In this document: positions 1 to 6,913 of the stretch, piece by piece
Position numbering within the stretch: the first letter of the stretch is position 1
How the letters are laid out: each line of letters begins with the position of its first letter
Source of the DNA: Litorimonas sp964565335
GTDB lineage: Bacteria; Pseudomonadota; Alphaproteobacteria; Caulobacterales; Maricaulaceae
Length of the DNA stretch: 15,196 nt
Assembly: GCA_964565335.1 (NCBI GenBank)
Contig: CAZMEN010000065.1
Span: forward strand, 1-15,196
Reading direction: 5' to 3'
Program-made: the position numbers and the translations under genes
Notes under the pieces: model-generated
Databases searched by the model: none
Seen by the model: only the letters and a program-made list of their open reading frames with translations
What the model was told of the DNA's origin: nothing

Positions 1-2
1 CC

Positions 3-377
3 GTCAAACCGCACGACCTGTTTGAACGCGACAGCGCAAATCTTTTCTGCCGCACACCCGTTCCAATGACCACAGCGGCGCTCGGCGGCGAAGTTGAAAT
101 TCCGACCATTGACGGCGGACGCTCTAAACTCAAAATTCCGGAGGGCAGTCAGAGCGGGAAACGCATGCGCCTGCGCGGTAAAGGCATGAGCGTATTGCGC
201 ACGGCCCAACGCGGCGATATGTATGTGGAACTCTCCGTCGAGACCCCGTCCAAACTGAATAAGAAACAACGTGAGCTCCTCGAAGAATTTGCCCGCGAGG
301 GCGGCGATCACATAAGCCCAGAGTCGAAAAACTTCTTCGACAAAGCCAAACGCTTTTGGGATGATTTGGTGGATTAA
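3..377 (+). CDS. dnaJ: Chaperone protein DnaJ (Hsp40), C-terminal part only
   Basis: Co-chaperone that delivers unfolded proteins to DnaK and stimulates its ATPase in the cytoplasm. The window opens inside the gene, and 124 codons are visible before TAA at 375-377. The frame is open from base 3 and begins VKPHDLFERD, so the internal ATG at 66 is not the start. The visible part is the second beta-sandwich substrate-binding domain, with the family signatures TTAALGGEVEIPTIDGG, KIPEGSQSGKRMRLRGKGM and GDMYVEL, followed by the helical C-terminal tail containing LNKKQRELLEEF. The J domain and zinc-finger region lie outside the window. The gene runs tail-to-tail into the small membrane-protein gene, with only one base between the two stop codons and no terminator hairpin visible. 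Confidence 0.95.
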   Translation, partial: VKPHDLFERDSANLFCRTPVPMTTAALGGEVEIPTIDGGRSKLKIPEGSQSGKRMRLRGKGMSVLRTAQRGDMYVELSVETPSKLNKKQRELLEEFAREGGDHISPESKNFFDKAKRFWDDLVD

Positions 378-378
378 C

Positions 379-597
379 TCATTTTGGCTTTCGCGTAATT
401 TTTAGCGTTATCCAAGACAGTGATACGGTGAAAAATATAATGACCACAGTAGTCAAAATTATCACACGATGAGCTGAGACACTCATGCCAACACTATACA
501 TGGATTTCCACCATATTCCGACAACGCTGATGATAACAAAGGCGACGATAAATAGATTGGCGATGACAATACCAAAAAGGCCGCTCCTAATTTTCAT
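379..597 (-). CDS. Small two-helix membrane protein, unknown function
   Basis: Unrecognised 72-residue protein, mostly two hydrophobic helices (about residues 5-31 and 44-68) joined by a short loop, with a basic tail (KITRKPK). I chose the ATG at 597 rather than an in-frame ATG at 630 because GGGAGTCGAGGCG lies just before it and because it overlaps the preceding gene's TAG by 11 bases (ATGAAAATTAG), the usual geometry of translational coupling. It is the third gene of a leftward cassette: avidin-like protein, first small membrane protein, then this one. The DNA is markedly A+T-richer than dnaJ or the AST genes, which may indicate acquisition or weak constraint. No catalytic motif is seen. 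It could be an accessory or transporter subunit, but nothing in the sequence shows that. Confidence 0.55.
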   Translation of the reverse strand: MKIRSGLFGIVIANLFIVAFVIISVVGIWWKSMYSVGMSVSAHRVIILTTVVIIFFTVSLSWITLKITRKPK

Positions 598-826
598 CGC
601 CTCGACTCCCTCTTTGGCTACGCCAGCCAATCCATGAAATCCATAAAGTCGCCATTATTCCAAAACCAAAAAAAATGGCAATATATTCTAACTTAAAGAA
701 AAACTGTCTTGAGTCTTTTTCGAACCAGAAAATTAAAACAGGAATAATGGGTAGCGTAAGAATTGCTACACAAAAGGTCTGAAGGAAAATCTCTAGAAAG
801 TTATAATGACGCTTCTTGCCTCGCAT
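587..826 (-). CDS. Small two-helix membrane protein, unknown function
   Basis: Unrecognised 79-residue protein with a basic N-terminus (RGKKRHYNF), two hydrophobic helices (about residues 13-35 and 46-68), a short charged loop between them (EKDSRQ) and a polar tail. It starts 12 bases after the stop of the avidin-like gene and its stop overlaps the start of the next small membrane gene, so the three probably share one transcript. The ribosome-binding site is poor (only GAGAT upstream), consistent with reinitiation from the gene before it. The coding DNA is very A+T-rich by eye, near one quarter G+C around 661-720. No family is recognised. The reality of the gene rests on the tight cassette arrangement and the coherent membrane topology. 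Confidence 0.55.
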   Translation of the reverse strand: MRGKKRHYNFLEIFLQTFCVAILTLPIIPVLIFWFEKDSRQFFFKLEYIAIFFGFGIMATLWISWIGWRSQRGSRGDEN

Positions 827-838
827 TAATTATCTCAA

Positions 839-1285
839 TTATTTTTCTTTGACCTTATGTGGACGAAAATCACTCGCGCCTGACGTCATTGAACTCCACA
901 AATCATCATCCTCTTTATTGTCTGCCACGTCGCGCGTCAGATTCCAAAGCGTGCGAATATATGGTCCTTTATCGTCTTCGGTAAGTTGCCCCGTCCAACT
1001 GGTCAGCGAGCCATACCCTTTGAAATTCACGGTAAAGGTAATTTGGTCGCCTTCGACAAAACCCGTCAAAGGGAATTTTTTGGACTTATCCGGCTGGCCC
1101 AAAGCGGTTTGGTAATGACCAGACAACAATCCATCAGTAACAATAAACGTCACAGCAGAATCACGGTCATTGACCCATTGACCGCTAAAATCGGGGACAA
1201 GGCCGCCCTCTTGCGCCTGTGCACAATTGACCAAACCGAGCAGGGCGATAACGCAAACAATAATTCTTAACATGGCCTGCTTCAT
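839..1285 (-). CDS. Avidin-family secreted biotin-binding protein
   Basis: The 148-residue product begins with a Sec signal peptide (hydrophobic stretch about 6-20, likely cleavage after AQA near residue 24), giving a mature eight-stranded-barrel protein of about 124 residues. Against streptavidin as I recall it, the biotin pocket lines up as follows: W37-V-N39 with S43 for W21/N23/S27, Y58 and T60 for Y43/S45, S93-L-T95-S-W97-T-G-Q for S88/T90/W92, W114 for W108 and W130 for W120. Two positions differ. F88 stands where W79 would be, and the final Asp (D139 in GASDF) is one residue later than D128. The mature part has no cysteine, so the loop disulfide described in rhizavidin cannot form. Bacterial avidins bind biotin tightly, but their biological role is unsettled. 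The gene is first in a leftward cassette with two small membrane-protein genes. An ATG at 1273 is an alternative start. Confidence 0.85.
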   Translation of the reverse strand: MKQAMLRIIVCVIALLGLVNCAQAQEGGLVPDFSGQWVNDRDSAVTFIVTDGLLSGHYQTALGQPDKSKKFPLTGFVEGDQITFTVNFKGYGSLTSWTGQLTEDDKGPYIRTLWNLTRDVADNKEDDDLWSSMTSGASDFRPHKVKEK

Positions 1286-1305
1286 ACAGGTTTTGCGTAA
1301 AAGAA

Positions 1306-1325
1306 AAAGGCGCTGTTAAGCCTTT
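1306..1325 (-). terminator. Possible rho-independent terminator or attenuator before the avidin-like gene
   Basis: Read leftward, AAAGGC and GCCTTT form a six-pair stem around an eight-base loop (TTAACAGC), and the 3' arm runs on into TTTCTTTT. This is the form of an intrinsic terminator, though the stem is short and has only three G-C pairs. It lies 20 bases upstream of the avidin-like start, inside the 57-base gap between divergent genes. It could end read-through from the antiporter gene, or act as a leader attenuator if the avidin promoter lies further upstream. Chance occurrence is also possible. Confidence 0.3.
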
Positions 1326-1342
1326 GCCGCTAAAGCGAAATC

Positions 1343-1846
1343 GTGTCTTTAACGTCTTTCATATCCTTTTTAATTTCGTCTGACGTGCCGCGAGGTCGGC
1401 ATTATCGTTTCACTCTTATCATGACGGTCTCGGCGACGATTTTCGGGAGCCTCCAATCCTATCGGAAGCTCCGATGGCAGGATGATTTCATATCCGATAT
1501 GCTGCAAGTCCAACTGGTTATTGCCTTAGGGACAGCCTGTGCAGCCTTTATAATTTGGGGGCTTTTGATGAGACGCCGCGAGAGCAGGAAACGCGGCATG
1601 GCGGCAGGGTTTATTACCGCTTTGTGTATTATGCCTCTCCCGGCTTTTGCCTCGAAATTCAAAAAACAAATTACGCAGGATTTTCCCGAGAACTTTACTG
1701 AACTTAGCGAAAGCGTCTGGATCGCCCTTCAACTCGCCTTACCGATATTCACATCAAAAGCTATCCTTGCCATACCGCTAAGCATGGCCGTGGGTTATTG
1801 GGTGGCGCGGAAAAGCGGGCCTTCGTCAAACACCGGCAAACCCTAA
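1343..1846 (+). CDS. Hypothetical membrane protein
   Basis: Unrecognised product of up to 167 residues with three clear hydrophobic stretches (about 55-76, 87-102 and 126-154, the last perhaps two short helices) and a weaker one near 22-36. A basic loop (RRRESRKRG) follows the first strong helix, suggesting a cytoplasmic position there. The start is uncertain: GTG at 1343 gives the longest form, and GTG 1385 or ATG 1421 would give shorter ones. None has a good Shine-Dalgarno sequence. The gene is divergent from the avidin-like gene (57 bases apart), and its 3' end overlaps the 3' end of the antiporter gene by 21 bases, tail-to-tail. A coherent membrane topology favours a real gene, but no family match supports it. 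Confidence 0.5.
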   Translation: MSLTSFISFLISSDVPRGRHYRFTLIMTVSATIFGSLQSYRKLRWQDDFISDMLQVQLVIALGTACAAFIIWGLLMRRRESRKRGMAAGFITALCIMPLPAFASKFKKQITQDFPENFTELSESVWIALQLALPIFTSKAILAIPLSMAVGYWVARKSGPSSNTGKP

Positions 1847-3304
1847 TATCAAATAAAGCCCCGTCGTTATAACCCCGCCGAGCAAAGCATAAGGCAATTG
1901 CGTGCGCACATGGTCAATATGGTCATTGGCCGTGGCCATTGATGTGATGATAGACGTGTCCGAGGTCGGGCTACAATGATCGCCAAAGACACCCCCGCCC
2001 AGCGCCGCCGCTACGGCCAGTGTGACATTGGTATCCAGGCCTTGCGAGAGCGGAACGGCAATCGCAATCATAATGGCAAATGTGCCCCAGCTTGTGCCCG
2101 TTGAAAACGCGATGAAAGCGCTAATTAAAAAGATAAGCGCAGGGACCAAGGCAGGCGAGAGATAAGGCTTAGCCTGTTCGGCGACATAGGTGCCTGTGCC
2201 TAGGGCGTCACAGAGATCACCAAGCGCAAAAGCGAACACCATCAAAAGGGCGAGCGGCACCATGCCTGACATGCCTTTCAATATTACATCCACCATCTCG
2301 CGAATGCCCATAATCTTTTGAGATTTACTCAAAATCATAGAGACCAAAATCGCGCCTGTGACGGCATAGAGAACAGATTTTGACCCTGACGCTCTGTCGG
2401 CGATATCGGGAAAAAAGGCGTTTGAGGCGCCGGCCTCATTTGACCATCCCGTAAAGACCAAGAAAATTGGCATGAGCACAACAAGCGTCACAAGCGGAAT
2501 GACCATATTACGTGCGCGATGTTTGGCCCCGTCTTTGGCCTCCATCATAGTAATCTCTCCGGCAATCATCGGTACAGCCCCGTCTCGCAAAACCTTGCCT
2601 TCGGTTTTGGCCCGGGCCTCAGCACGTTTCATTTCCCTAAAGTCTCGCCCGCTCAAAATAATCAAAATCAAAATCGCGATGGCGAGCATAGGATAGAAAT
2701 TAAACGCCACAGCCCCCGCCAAGACAGAGACAGGGTCTTGGATGTTCTGCTCAATCAACAGCCCTATTATAAAGGCGCCCCACGCATTGAGCGGAATAAG
2801 GATGCAAGCGGGGGCGCAGGTACTGTCCGCGATATAAGCGAGTTTTTCTCGCGGGATTTGGAGCTTATCCGTTAGCGGACGGTAAAGCGTGCCCACGGTC
2901 AGGGTCGAGATATTACTTTCCACGAAAATGAGCAGGCCCGTTAAAACGGCAAGGAGTTCCACGCGGCGTCGCTGCCCTTTGGTGTCAGCATTGGCCGCCT
3001 TTTTTTGGAGCCAATTTAAAACGCGGCTCACAAAGCCTTCTACACCGCCCGCGCGCTGGATGAGCGCAATCAACGCACCGATGAGAAGCGTGAAGATAAT
3101 AATTTCAGTATTATAATTACTTTCAAATACTTTGACGAAACCGCCCAATGTGTCGAGCGTGCCCTGCAAGGGATTGCCCCCCGCCAGAATAAGAAAACCT
3201 GAAGCGATACCGATGAGAAGCGAGAGGAAAACCTGCCGCGTCCAGAGCGCCAAGACAATCGCCAAAAGCGGGGGAAGAAGAGAGAGCAAACCGTAAGTAT
3301 CCAT
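1826..3304 (-). CDS. Na+/H+ antiporter, NhaC family
   Basis: The 492-residue polytopic inner-membrane protein has a dozen or so hydrophobic segments and would exchange sodium (or an organic anion) for protons. Its C-terminal signature, GVFGDHCSPTSDTS at residues 438-451 followed by ATANDHIDHVRTQLPYA, is typical of NhaC-type antiporters, as are the earlier motifs FVESNIS and STGTSWGTFAIMIAIA. Length and the N-terminal LLSLLPPLLAIVLAL segment are normal for the family, supporting the ATG at 3304 even though its Shine-Dalgarno is weak. It is transcribed alone: a terminator at 3381-3412 separates it from the upstream operon, and a convergent gene overlaps its 3' end. Related members exchange malate/lactate or other acids, so the exact substrate cannot be read here. 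Sodium transport would suit a marine organism. Confidence 0.88.
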   Translation of the reverse strand: MDTYGLLSLLPPLLAIVLALWTRQVFLSLLIGIASGFLILAGGNPLQGTLDTLGGFVKVFESNYNTEIIIFTLLIGALIALIQRAGGVEGFVSRVLNWLQKKAANADTKGQRRRVELLAVLTGLLIFVESNISTLTVGTLYRPLTDKLQIPREKLAYIADSTCAPACILIPLNAWGAFIIGLLIEQNIQDPVSVLAGAVAFNFYPMLAIAILILIILSGRDFREMKRAEARAKTEGKVLRDGAVPMIAGEITMMEAKDGAKHRARNMVIPLVTLVVLMPIFLVFTGWSNEAGASNAFFPDIADRASGSKSVLYAVTGAILVSMILSKSQKIMGIREMVDVILKGMSGMVPLALLMVFAFALGDLCDALGTGTYVAEQAKPYLSPALVPALIFLISAFIAFSTGTSWGTFAIMIAIAVPLSQGLDTNVTLAVAAALGGGVFGDHCSPTSDTSIITSMATANDHIDHVRTQLPYALLGGVITTGLYLILGFAGV

Positions 3305-3380
3305 AGACTCGGACTAAGCGAAATTTAAACTCTTGCAAAGCATCTATGTTTAAAGACGATTTGTAACTTTGAAGCCCAAT

Positions 3381-3412
3381 AAAAAAGACCGCCCCGAAAG
3401 AGCGGCCTTTTT
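3381..3412 (-). terminator. Rho-independent terminator of the two-gene oxidoreductase operon
   Basis: Read leftward, AAAAAGGCCGC pairs with GCGGTCTTTTT (one G-U pair, loop TCTTTCGGG) and the T-tract runs on into TTTTTTATT. On the opposite strand the same pair becomes an A-C mismatch, so the hairpin is better formed in the leftward RNA. It lies 32 bases after the stop of the saccharopine-dehydrogenase-like gene and before the antiporter gene, so it ends the upstream operon. Confidence 0.85.
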
Positions 3413-3444
3413 AATTTTGTTATCCGTCTATTTTTGAGCTGGGT

Positions 3445-4635
3445 TTAGCCTTCAATTTTAAACGTCAATCCCGCATGGGCCTGCAAACGGTCTATCAACG
3501 CATCGCCCATCACAGGAGCGGGCGTGTAAACGCCGCCCTCTTGTTTCGTTTTATCTTTGTCGAGCACCAAAGCGAGCGCACTTTCGGCAATCATTTTGGA
3601 GGTGGAGCCATAACCCGGGTCTTTATCCCCTGCCACACTCGCCATCATTTTTGTGCCGTCCGCAGCGTCGCCAATAAAGAGAACATCATAAAAGCCGTTT
3701 TCGCGTTCTTCTTTGGACGGGCCTTCGCCGGGCTTGGGCGGGTTTTCGCCGAAGGGTTTTTTATTGCCCGCTACGCCATTCGCGATGGCCTCACCCTGCT
3801 CACCCGGTCCTGTGAACATCATTTCGTCATAGACAAAGTCTTCGCCGTAAGCATGATCCATTAGCGCATTGGAGCGGTGAACATTTTTCGTATTAATTGA
3901 CGCCATAATAAAAGGCGCAGACCAAGAACCAAGATCTTCTTCATGGATAGGCTTCATTCCGTGGGGCTGCGGGGGGCCGTCAAAATCGGGCACAAGAGAG
4001 AAAGGGTCTTTCAGCCAGTTTAGGATTTCAGGCTGCTTCTTGGCGCGAGCCATTGTGCCGCCGAGGCTCGCCGCTGTACCGCCCGAAAATGTGCCCTTCA
4101 TCATGCGTACGCGCCCACGGATTTTGGGCAAGGCATTTCCGGTTTTGTCCTTGGCGTGGCGCTGTAAAAAATAAACGCCCAAATCAAACGGAATTGAATC
4201 AAAACCGCAAGACAGCACGATNNNNNNNNNNATCCGCGCGCCGCTCTCTTTGGCGGCGGCGTCATAATCATAAATGATATCACGCATCCAAGCCGGTTCC
4301 CCGCAAAGGTCGACATAATCCGTTCCTGCTTCAACACAGGCTTTAACCAGAGGTTCGCCGTAATGTTGATAAGGCCCCACGGTTGTGATGATGGCTTTGG
4401 CCCGCTTGGCCATATCCGTCAGCGTTGCGGGTTCATTGGCATTGGCGACAACTAACTCAACAGAATCGGCAACGCCCATTTCGTCCCGCACGGATTTTAA
4501 TTTATCCATGGATCGCCCGGCCATGGCCCATTTCAAATCTGTTCCGCCATATTCAGCTTGGAGGTATTCGGCCACTAATCGGCCTGTAAACCCCGTCCCG
4601 CCATAAACGATAATATCAAATTCACGCTCTGCCAT
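3445..4635 (-). CDS. Saccharopine dehydrogenase-like NAD(P)-dependent oxidoreductase, interrupted by an assembly gap
   Basis: Cytoplasmic oxidoreductase of the saccharopine dehydrogenase / trans-acting enoyl reductase-like family. The N-terminal Rossmann fold shows the dinucleotide motif YGGTGFTGRLVAEYL at residues 11-25, followed by MAGRSMDKL, TTVGPYQHYGEPLV and YVDLCGEPAWM. The central SCGFDSIPFDLGV is a strong family signature. The substrate is not predictable; characterised relatives reduce lipid intermediates, and few are true saccharopine dehydrogenases. The start at 4635 has GGAG six bases upstream. The ten Ns at 4222-4231 fall between SGAR and IVLSCGFDS; relatives read SGARIV without an insertion, so the four unknown residues are probably artefactual and the real protein about 392 residues. 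The gene follows the beta-propeller gene by 32 bases in the same operon and is closed by the terminator at 3381-3412. Confidence 0.88.
   Translation of the reverse strand: MAEREFDIIVYGGTGFTGRLVAEYLQAEYGGTDLKWAMAGRSMDKLKSVRDEMGVADSVELVVANANEPATLTDMAKRAKAIITTVGPYQHYGEPLVKACVEAGTDYVDLCGEPAWMRDIIYDYDAAAKESGARXXXXIVLSCGFDSIPFDLGVYFLQRHAKDKTGNALPKIRGRVRMMKGTFSGGTAASLGGTMARAKKQPEILNWLKDPFSLVPDFDGPPQPHGMKPIHEEDLGSWSAPFIMASINTKNVHRSNALMDHAYGEDFVYDEMMFTGPGEQGEAIANGVAGNKKPFGENPPKPGEGPSKEERENGFYDVLFIGDAADGTKMMASVAGDKDPGYGSTSKMIAESALALVLDKDKTKQEGGVYTPAPVMGDALIDRLQAHAGLTFKIEG
4222..4231. other. Assembly gap of 10 Ns
   Basis: Ten Ns inside the oxidoreductase gene. The flanks repeat two bases (AT ends one side and begins the other in the coding direction, CGGAT...ATCGTG). 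Joining them with a two-base overlap gives CGG ATC GTG, which encodes the family's R-I-V exactly. Reading frame survives the Ns only because 10 plus the 2 duplicated bases equals four codons. The true gap length is therefore probably zero or negative. Confidence 0.95.
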
Positions 4636-4667
4636 ATTTAACTCCAGTTTTTCTTTTACTCTATACG

Positions 4668-5750
4668 TTAGGGATAGGGTCGATAGCCCAAAGTTTTTGA
4701 AGTCAGGCTAGACACATATAATCTATCGCCAATCACAACGGCTCCCGTCGTCGCGGGATAAGCCCCGCTTGGGTCTTGCCACGTTCGCACAACCTCGCCC
4801 ACGGAGTTGAGCTGCAACACAAAGCCGTAATCTTGGGCGGCAGGTTTCATAAAGCCAGGCAAGCGCCAAATGACTTTTCGCAAGAATAGTGTCTCGGATA
4901 ATGTGTCCAATGCCTCGGCGCGTTTGGACACAAGGCCGACAAAATAGGTCCCATCAGGCCCGCGGTTTATATTGTCGGGGAAACCCGGTAGATTGTCGAG
5001 AATAACTTTTTGTGACCCGTCTGGCGCAATTTCCAAAAGACGATATTTCCCTGTCTCAACAACCCACACGGATTTGCCATCAGGCGCTGTTGCCACGCCA
5101 TTGGAGAAAGATAATCCTTCTGCCAGTGTTTTCGTGGTTTTATCCTTGGGGTTATAAACCAAGACGCGACCCGTCTCGCCATGTTCCATAATTTCAAGCA
5201 AAGACGCCGCGAGAGTTGACCCTGCCGCTTTGGCTCCGAATTTGGTGCTAGCATCAGAAAAGTAAATCAGGCCGTCATCGGAAATATCCAGATCATCGGC
5301 ATAGAGAATATCTGTGCCGTCTACGGTGTCCGTCAACACACTCACATCGCCCGCCTGATTAACAGACACTAACCCCAGATAAGGGTCGGCGACAATCAGG
5401 CGGCTCTCGCCTTGCCCATTGACCAAAACTTCCATCCCCAGAGGCTTACCGCCTGTCTCGGCAAAGACGGTGAATGTATTTGATTGCGCATCAAATCGAA
5501 AAATCTTACCGTTCTGAGAAGAGACATAAATCTCCCCGTTCATTTCAACAATATCTTCGGGCCCGTAAATACCGTCTGGCAGGGGCACCTCGGTGAGCGC
5601 CGCCAAATCCGTATTGGGGGCAAAATCTCCGACATAGCCCTTATCAAGAGGGGCCTCCCAAGCCTTGGGCGAAATCGCGACAGGAAAGAGTAAAAGATAC
5701 ACGGCCAAAACAACGAAAAGAAACCCCATATATTTCAACGCTGTTTTCAT
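4668..5750 (-). CDS. Membrane-anchored SMP-30 / strictosidine synthase-like beta-propeller protein
   Basis: The 360-residue protein has one N-terminal hydrophobic segment (about residues 7-26, uncleaved anchor or signal peptide) followed by a six-bladed beta-propeller of the SMP-30/gluconolactonase/strictosidine-synthase-like superfamily, facing the periplasm. Likely metal-site residues are E65 (GPEDI), N217 (FSNGVA) and D259 (FPDNIN). The stretch YFSDASTKFG (residues 163-172) and HGETGRVLVYNP are typical of the strictosidine synthase / APMAP branch. Members include lactonases and arylesterases; the substrate here is unknown, and true strictosidine synthase activity is not implied. It is the first gene of a leftward operon with the saccharopine-dehydrogenase-like gene. 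AGGG lies about eight bases before the ATG. It is divergent from astA, and the two share a 134-base upstream region. Confidence 0.85.
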   Translation of the reverse strand: MKTALKYMGFLFVVLAVYLLLFPVAISPKAWEAPLDKGYVGDFAPNTDLAALTEVPLPDGIYGPEDIVEMNGEIYVSSQNGKIFRFDAQSNTFTVFAETGGKPLGMEVLVNGQGESRLIVADPYLGLVSVNQAGDVSVLTDTVDGTDILYADDLDISDDGLIYFSDASTKFGAKAAGSTLAASLLEIMEHGETGRVLVYNPKDKTTKTLAEGLSFSNGVATAPDGKSVWVVETGKYRLLEIAPDGSQKVILDNLPGFPDNINRGPDGTYFVGLVSKRAEALDTLSETLFLRKVIWRLPGFMKPAAQDYGFVLQLNSVGEVVRTWQDPSGAYPATTGAVVIGDRLYVSSLTSKTLGYRPYP

Positions 5751-5851
5751 TCCGTCGCCCTCTTAATTACTGACTGTGGTAGCTTATCAGAAAATCATCA
5801 AAATAAGATAGGGCAATCTATTTACCCGCCGCTTTATTTCCGATAGTCAGG

Positions 5852-5869
5852 CTCAACATTGTTGGTGAG
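5852..5869 (+). promoter_or_regulatory. Dyad in the astA leader, possible operator
   Basis: CTCAACATTGTTGGTGAG is an imperfect inverted repeat containing the perfect odd palindrome CAACATTGTTG. Its right half runs into GAGAGGA, the best Shine-Dalgarno candidate for astA. It could be an operator for an arginine-responsive or other regulator, or an RNA hairpin affecting astA translation. I do not recognise it as a known binding site. It lies in the 134-base region between divergent genes, where regulation of the AST operon is expected. No convincing -35/-10 pair was found there. Confidence 0.25.
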
Positions 5870-5884
5870 AGGATTATCGAAGGT

Positions 5885-6898
5885 TTGACAAAACACAGAG
5901 ATATTTTCCGAGTGGCGTGTCTCGAAGATATTGACGCGATTTTGGGCTTTACTGCCAACGGCGTACAGGGTTTGACCAATGTACCGCGCACACGCGAACG
6001 CGTGGAAGAACAGCTCCAAGAAACAATCGACACCCTAAACGGCAAAGAGGGCGCAAATCGTATCATTTTCGTGGTCGAACGTGACGGGCAGGTTTTGGGT
6101 ATTTCGGGCATCATTGTCCGCGTTGGCATTGAAGCGCCTTTTTATAATTTTAAACGCAACCATCATTCAGGGCGGTCCGCCAATCCTGTTTTGGCCGTTG
6201 ATTATGATACGCTGCAAATGACGACAGACTTTAATGGTTATACCGAAGTGGCGTCTCTCTTTATGGGGCCTGCGGGACGTGGGACAGGTCTGGCGCGGCT
6301 TTTATCTATGGGGCGATTTGGATATATCCGAAATAATCGCGACCAATTTGCGGATGGCCTCATGGCCGAAATTCTTGGCTGGACAGACGAGAACGGCAAT
6401 TCGCCGTTTTGGAAACATCTGGCGTCGCGCTTTATCGACATGCCTTTTGATAATGCGGATAAACTCAGCACGATTGATAAGCGCTTTATCGTCGACCTCT
6501 TGCCAGGGATTCCGATTATGCTGAACCTGCTGCCAGATATTGTGACTGAATGCACGGGGCGGCCCCATGCCAGTTCAGCCCGCGCCATGAACATGCTTCA
6601 ATCCATCGGATTTGAAAAGACGGATATGTGTGATGTGTTTGACGGCGGGCCCGCCGTAAAATGCCCGACAGACCGCACGTGGATAGCGCGTTCAACGCGT
6701 TTGGTAGAAACTTTAGACGCGCCGGAAGACGCTGAAATTTGTATGCATTTTTCAGGCGAGGGCGCAGAGTTTCGCGCCGCGCTAGGCCCTGCCCTCATTC
6801 AAGACAAGCGCGCGGATACACATGCCGCCTCATTAGTCAAAAAAGACAAAGGCGCCCCCGTTTATATTGCACAAATCAGAGAGCCCGCGCCAATTTAG
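5885..6898 (+). CDS. astA: Arginine N-succinyltransferase
   Basis: First enzyme of the AST arginine catabolic pathway: L-arginine + succinyl-CoA to N2-succinyl-L-arginine + CoA, cytoplasmic. The 337-residue length fits the family. Recognisable blocks are GLTNVP (30-34 region), the acyl-CoA-binding-type loop GPAGRGTG (128-135), GNSPFWKHLASRFIDMPF (171-188), HASSARAMNMLQSIGF (228-243) and VFDGGPAVKC (251-260). The start is TTG at 5885: no ATG or GTG lies upstream in frame within reach, and GAGAGGA sits about 11 bases before it. Rare TTG use may keep expression low. It opens a compact rightward operon; astB begins 15 bases after its stop. Upstream it is divergent from the beta-propeller gene. 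Identity is secure, while the exact start is less so. Confidence 0.95.
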   Translation: MTKHRDIFRVACLEDIDAILGFTANGVQGLTNVPRTRERVEEQLQETIDTLNGKEGANRIIFVVERDGQVLGISGIIVRVGIEAPFYNFKRNHHSGRSANPVLAVDYDTLQMTTDFNGYTEVASLFMGPAGRGTGLARLLSMGRFGYIRNNRDQFADGLMAEILGWTDENGNSPFWKHLASRFIDMPFDNADKLSTIDKRFIVDLLPGIPIMLNLLPDIVTECTGRPHASSARAMNMLQSIGFEKTDMCDVFDGGPAVKCPTDRTWIARSTRLVETLDAPEDAEICMHFSGEGAEFRAALGPALIQDKRADTHAASLVKKDKGAPVYIAQIREPAPI

Positions 6899-6913
6899 GT
6901 GTAGGATTTATTT

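Noticed and set aside
986..1270. Open frame on the + strand opposite the avidin-like gene
   Set aside because: The minus-strand frame carries a signal peptide and the avidin motifs; the + frame has neither.
839..1285. Lipoprotein reading of the avidin-like signal peptide (LVNC)
   Set aside because: Asn at the -1 position does not fit the lipobox, whereas AQA followed by QEGG is a good signal peptidase I site.
2519..2875. Open frames on the + strand within the antiporter gene
   Set aside because: They lie opposite conserved NhaC-family sequence and their translations have no recognisable domain.
3475..3864. A 129-codon + strand frame within the oxidoreductase gene
   Set aside because: Antisense shadow of conserved coding sequence.
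5885..5890. TTGACA resembling a -35 promoter element
   Set aside because: It is the astA start codon region; no matching -10 element leads to a gene, so it is coincidence.
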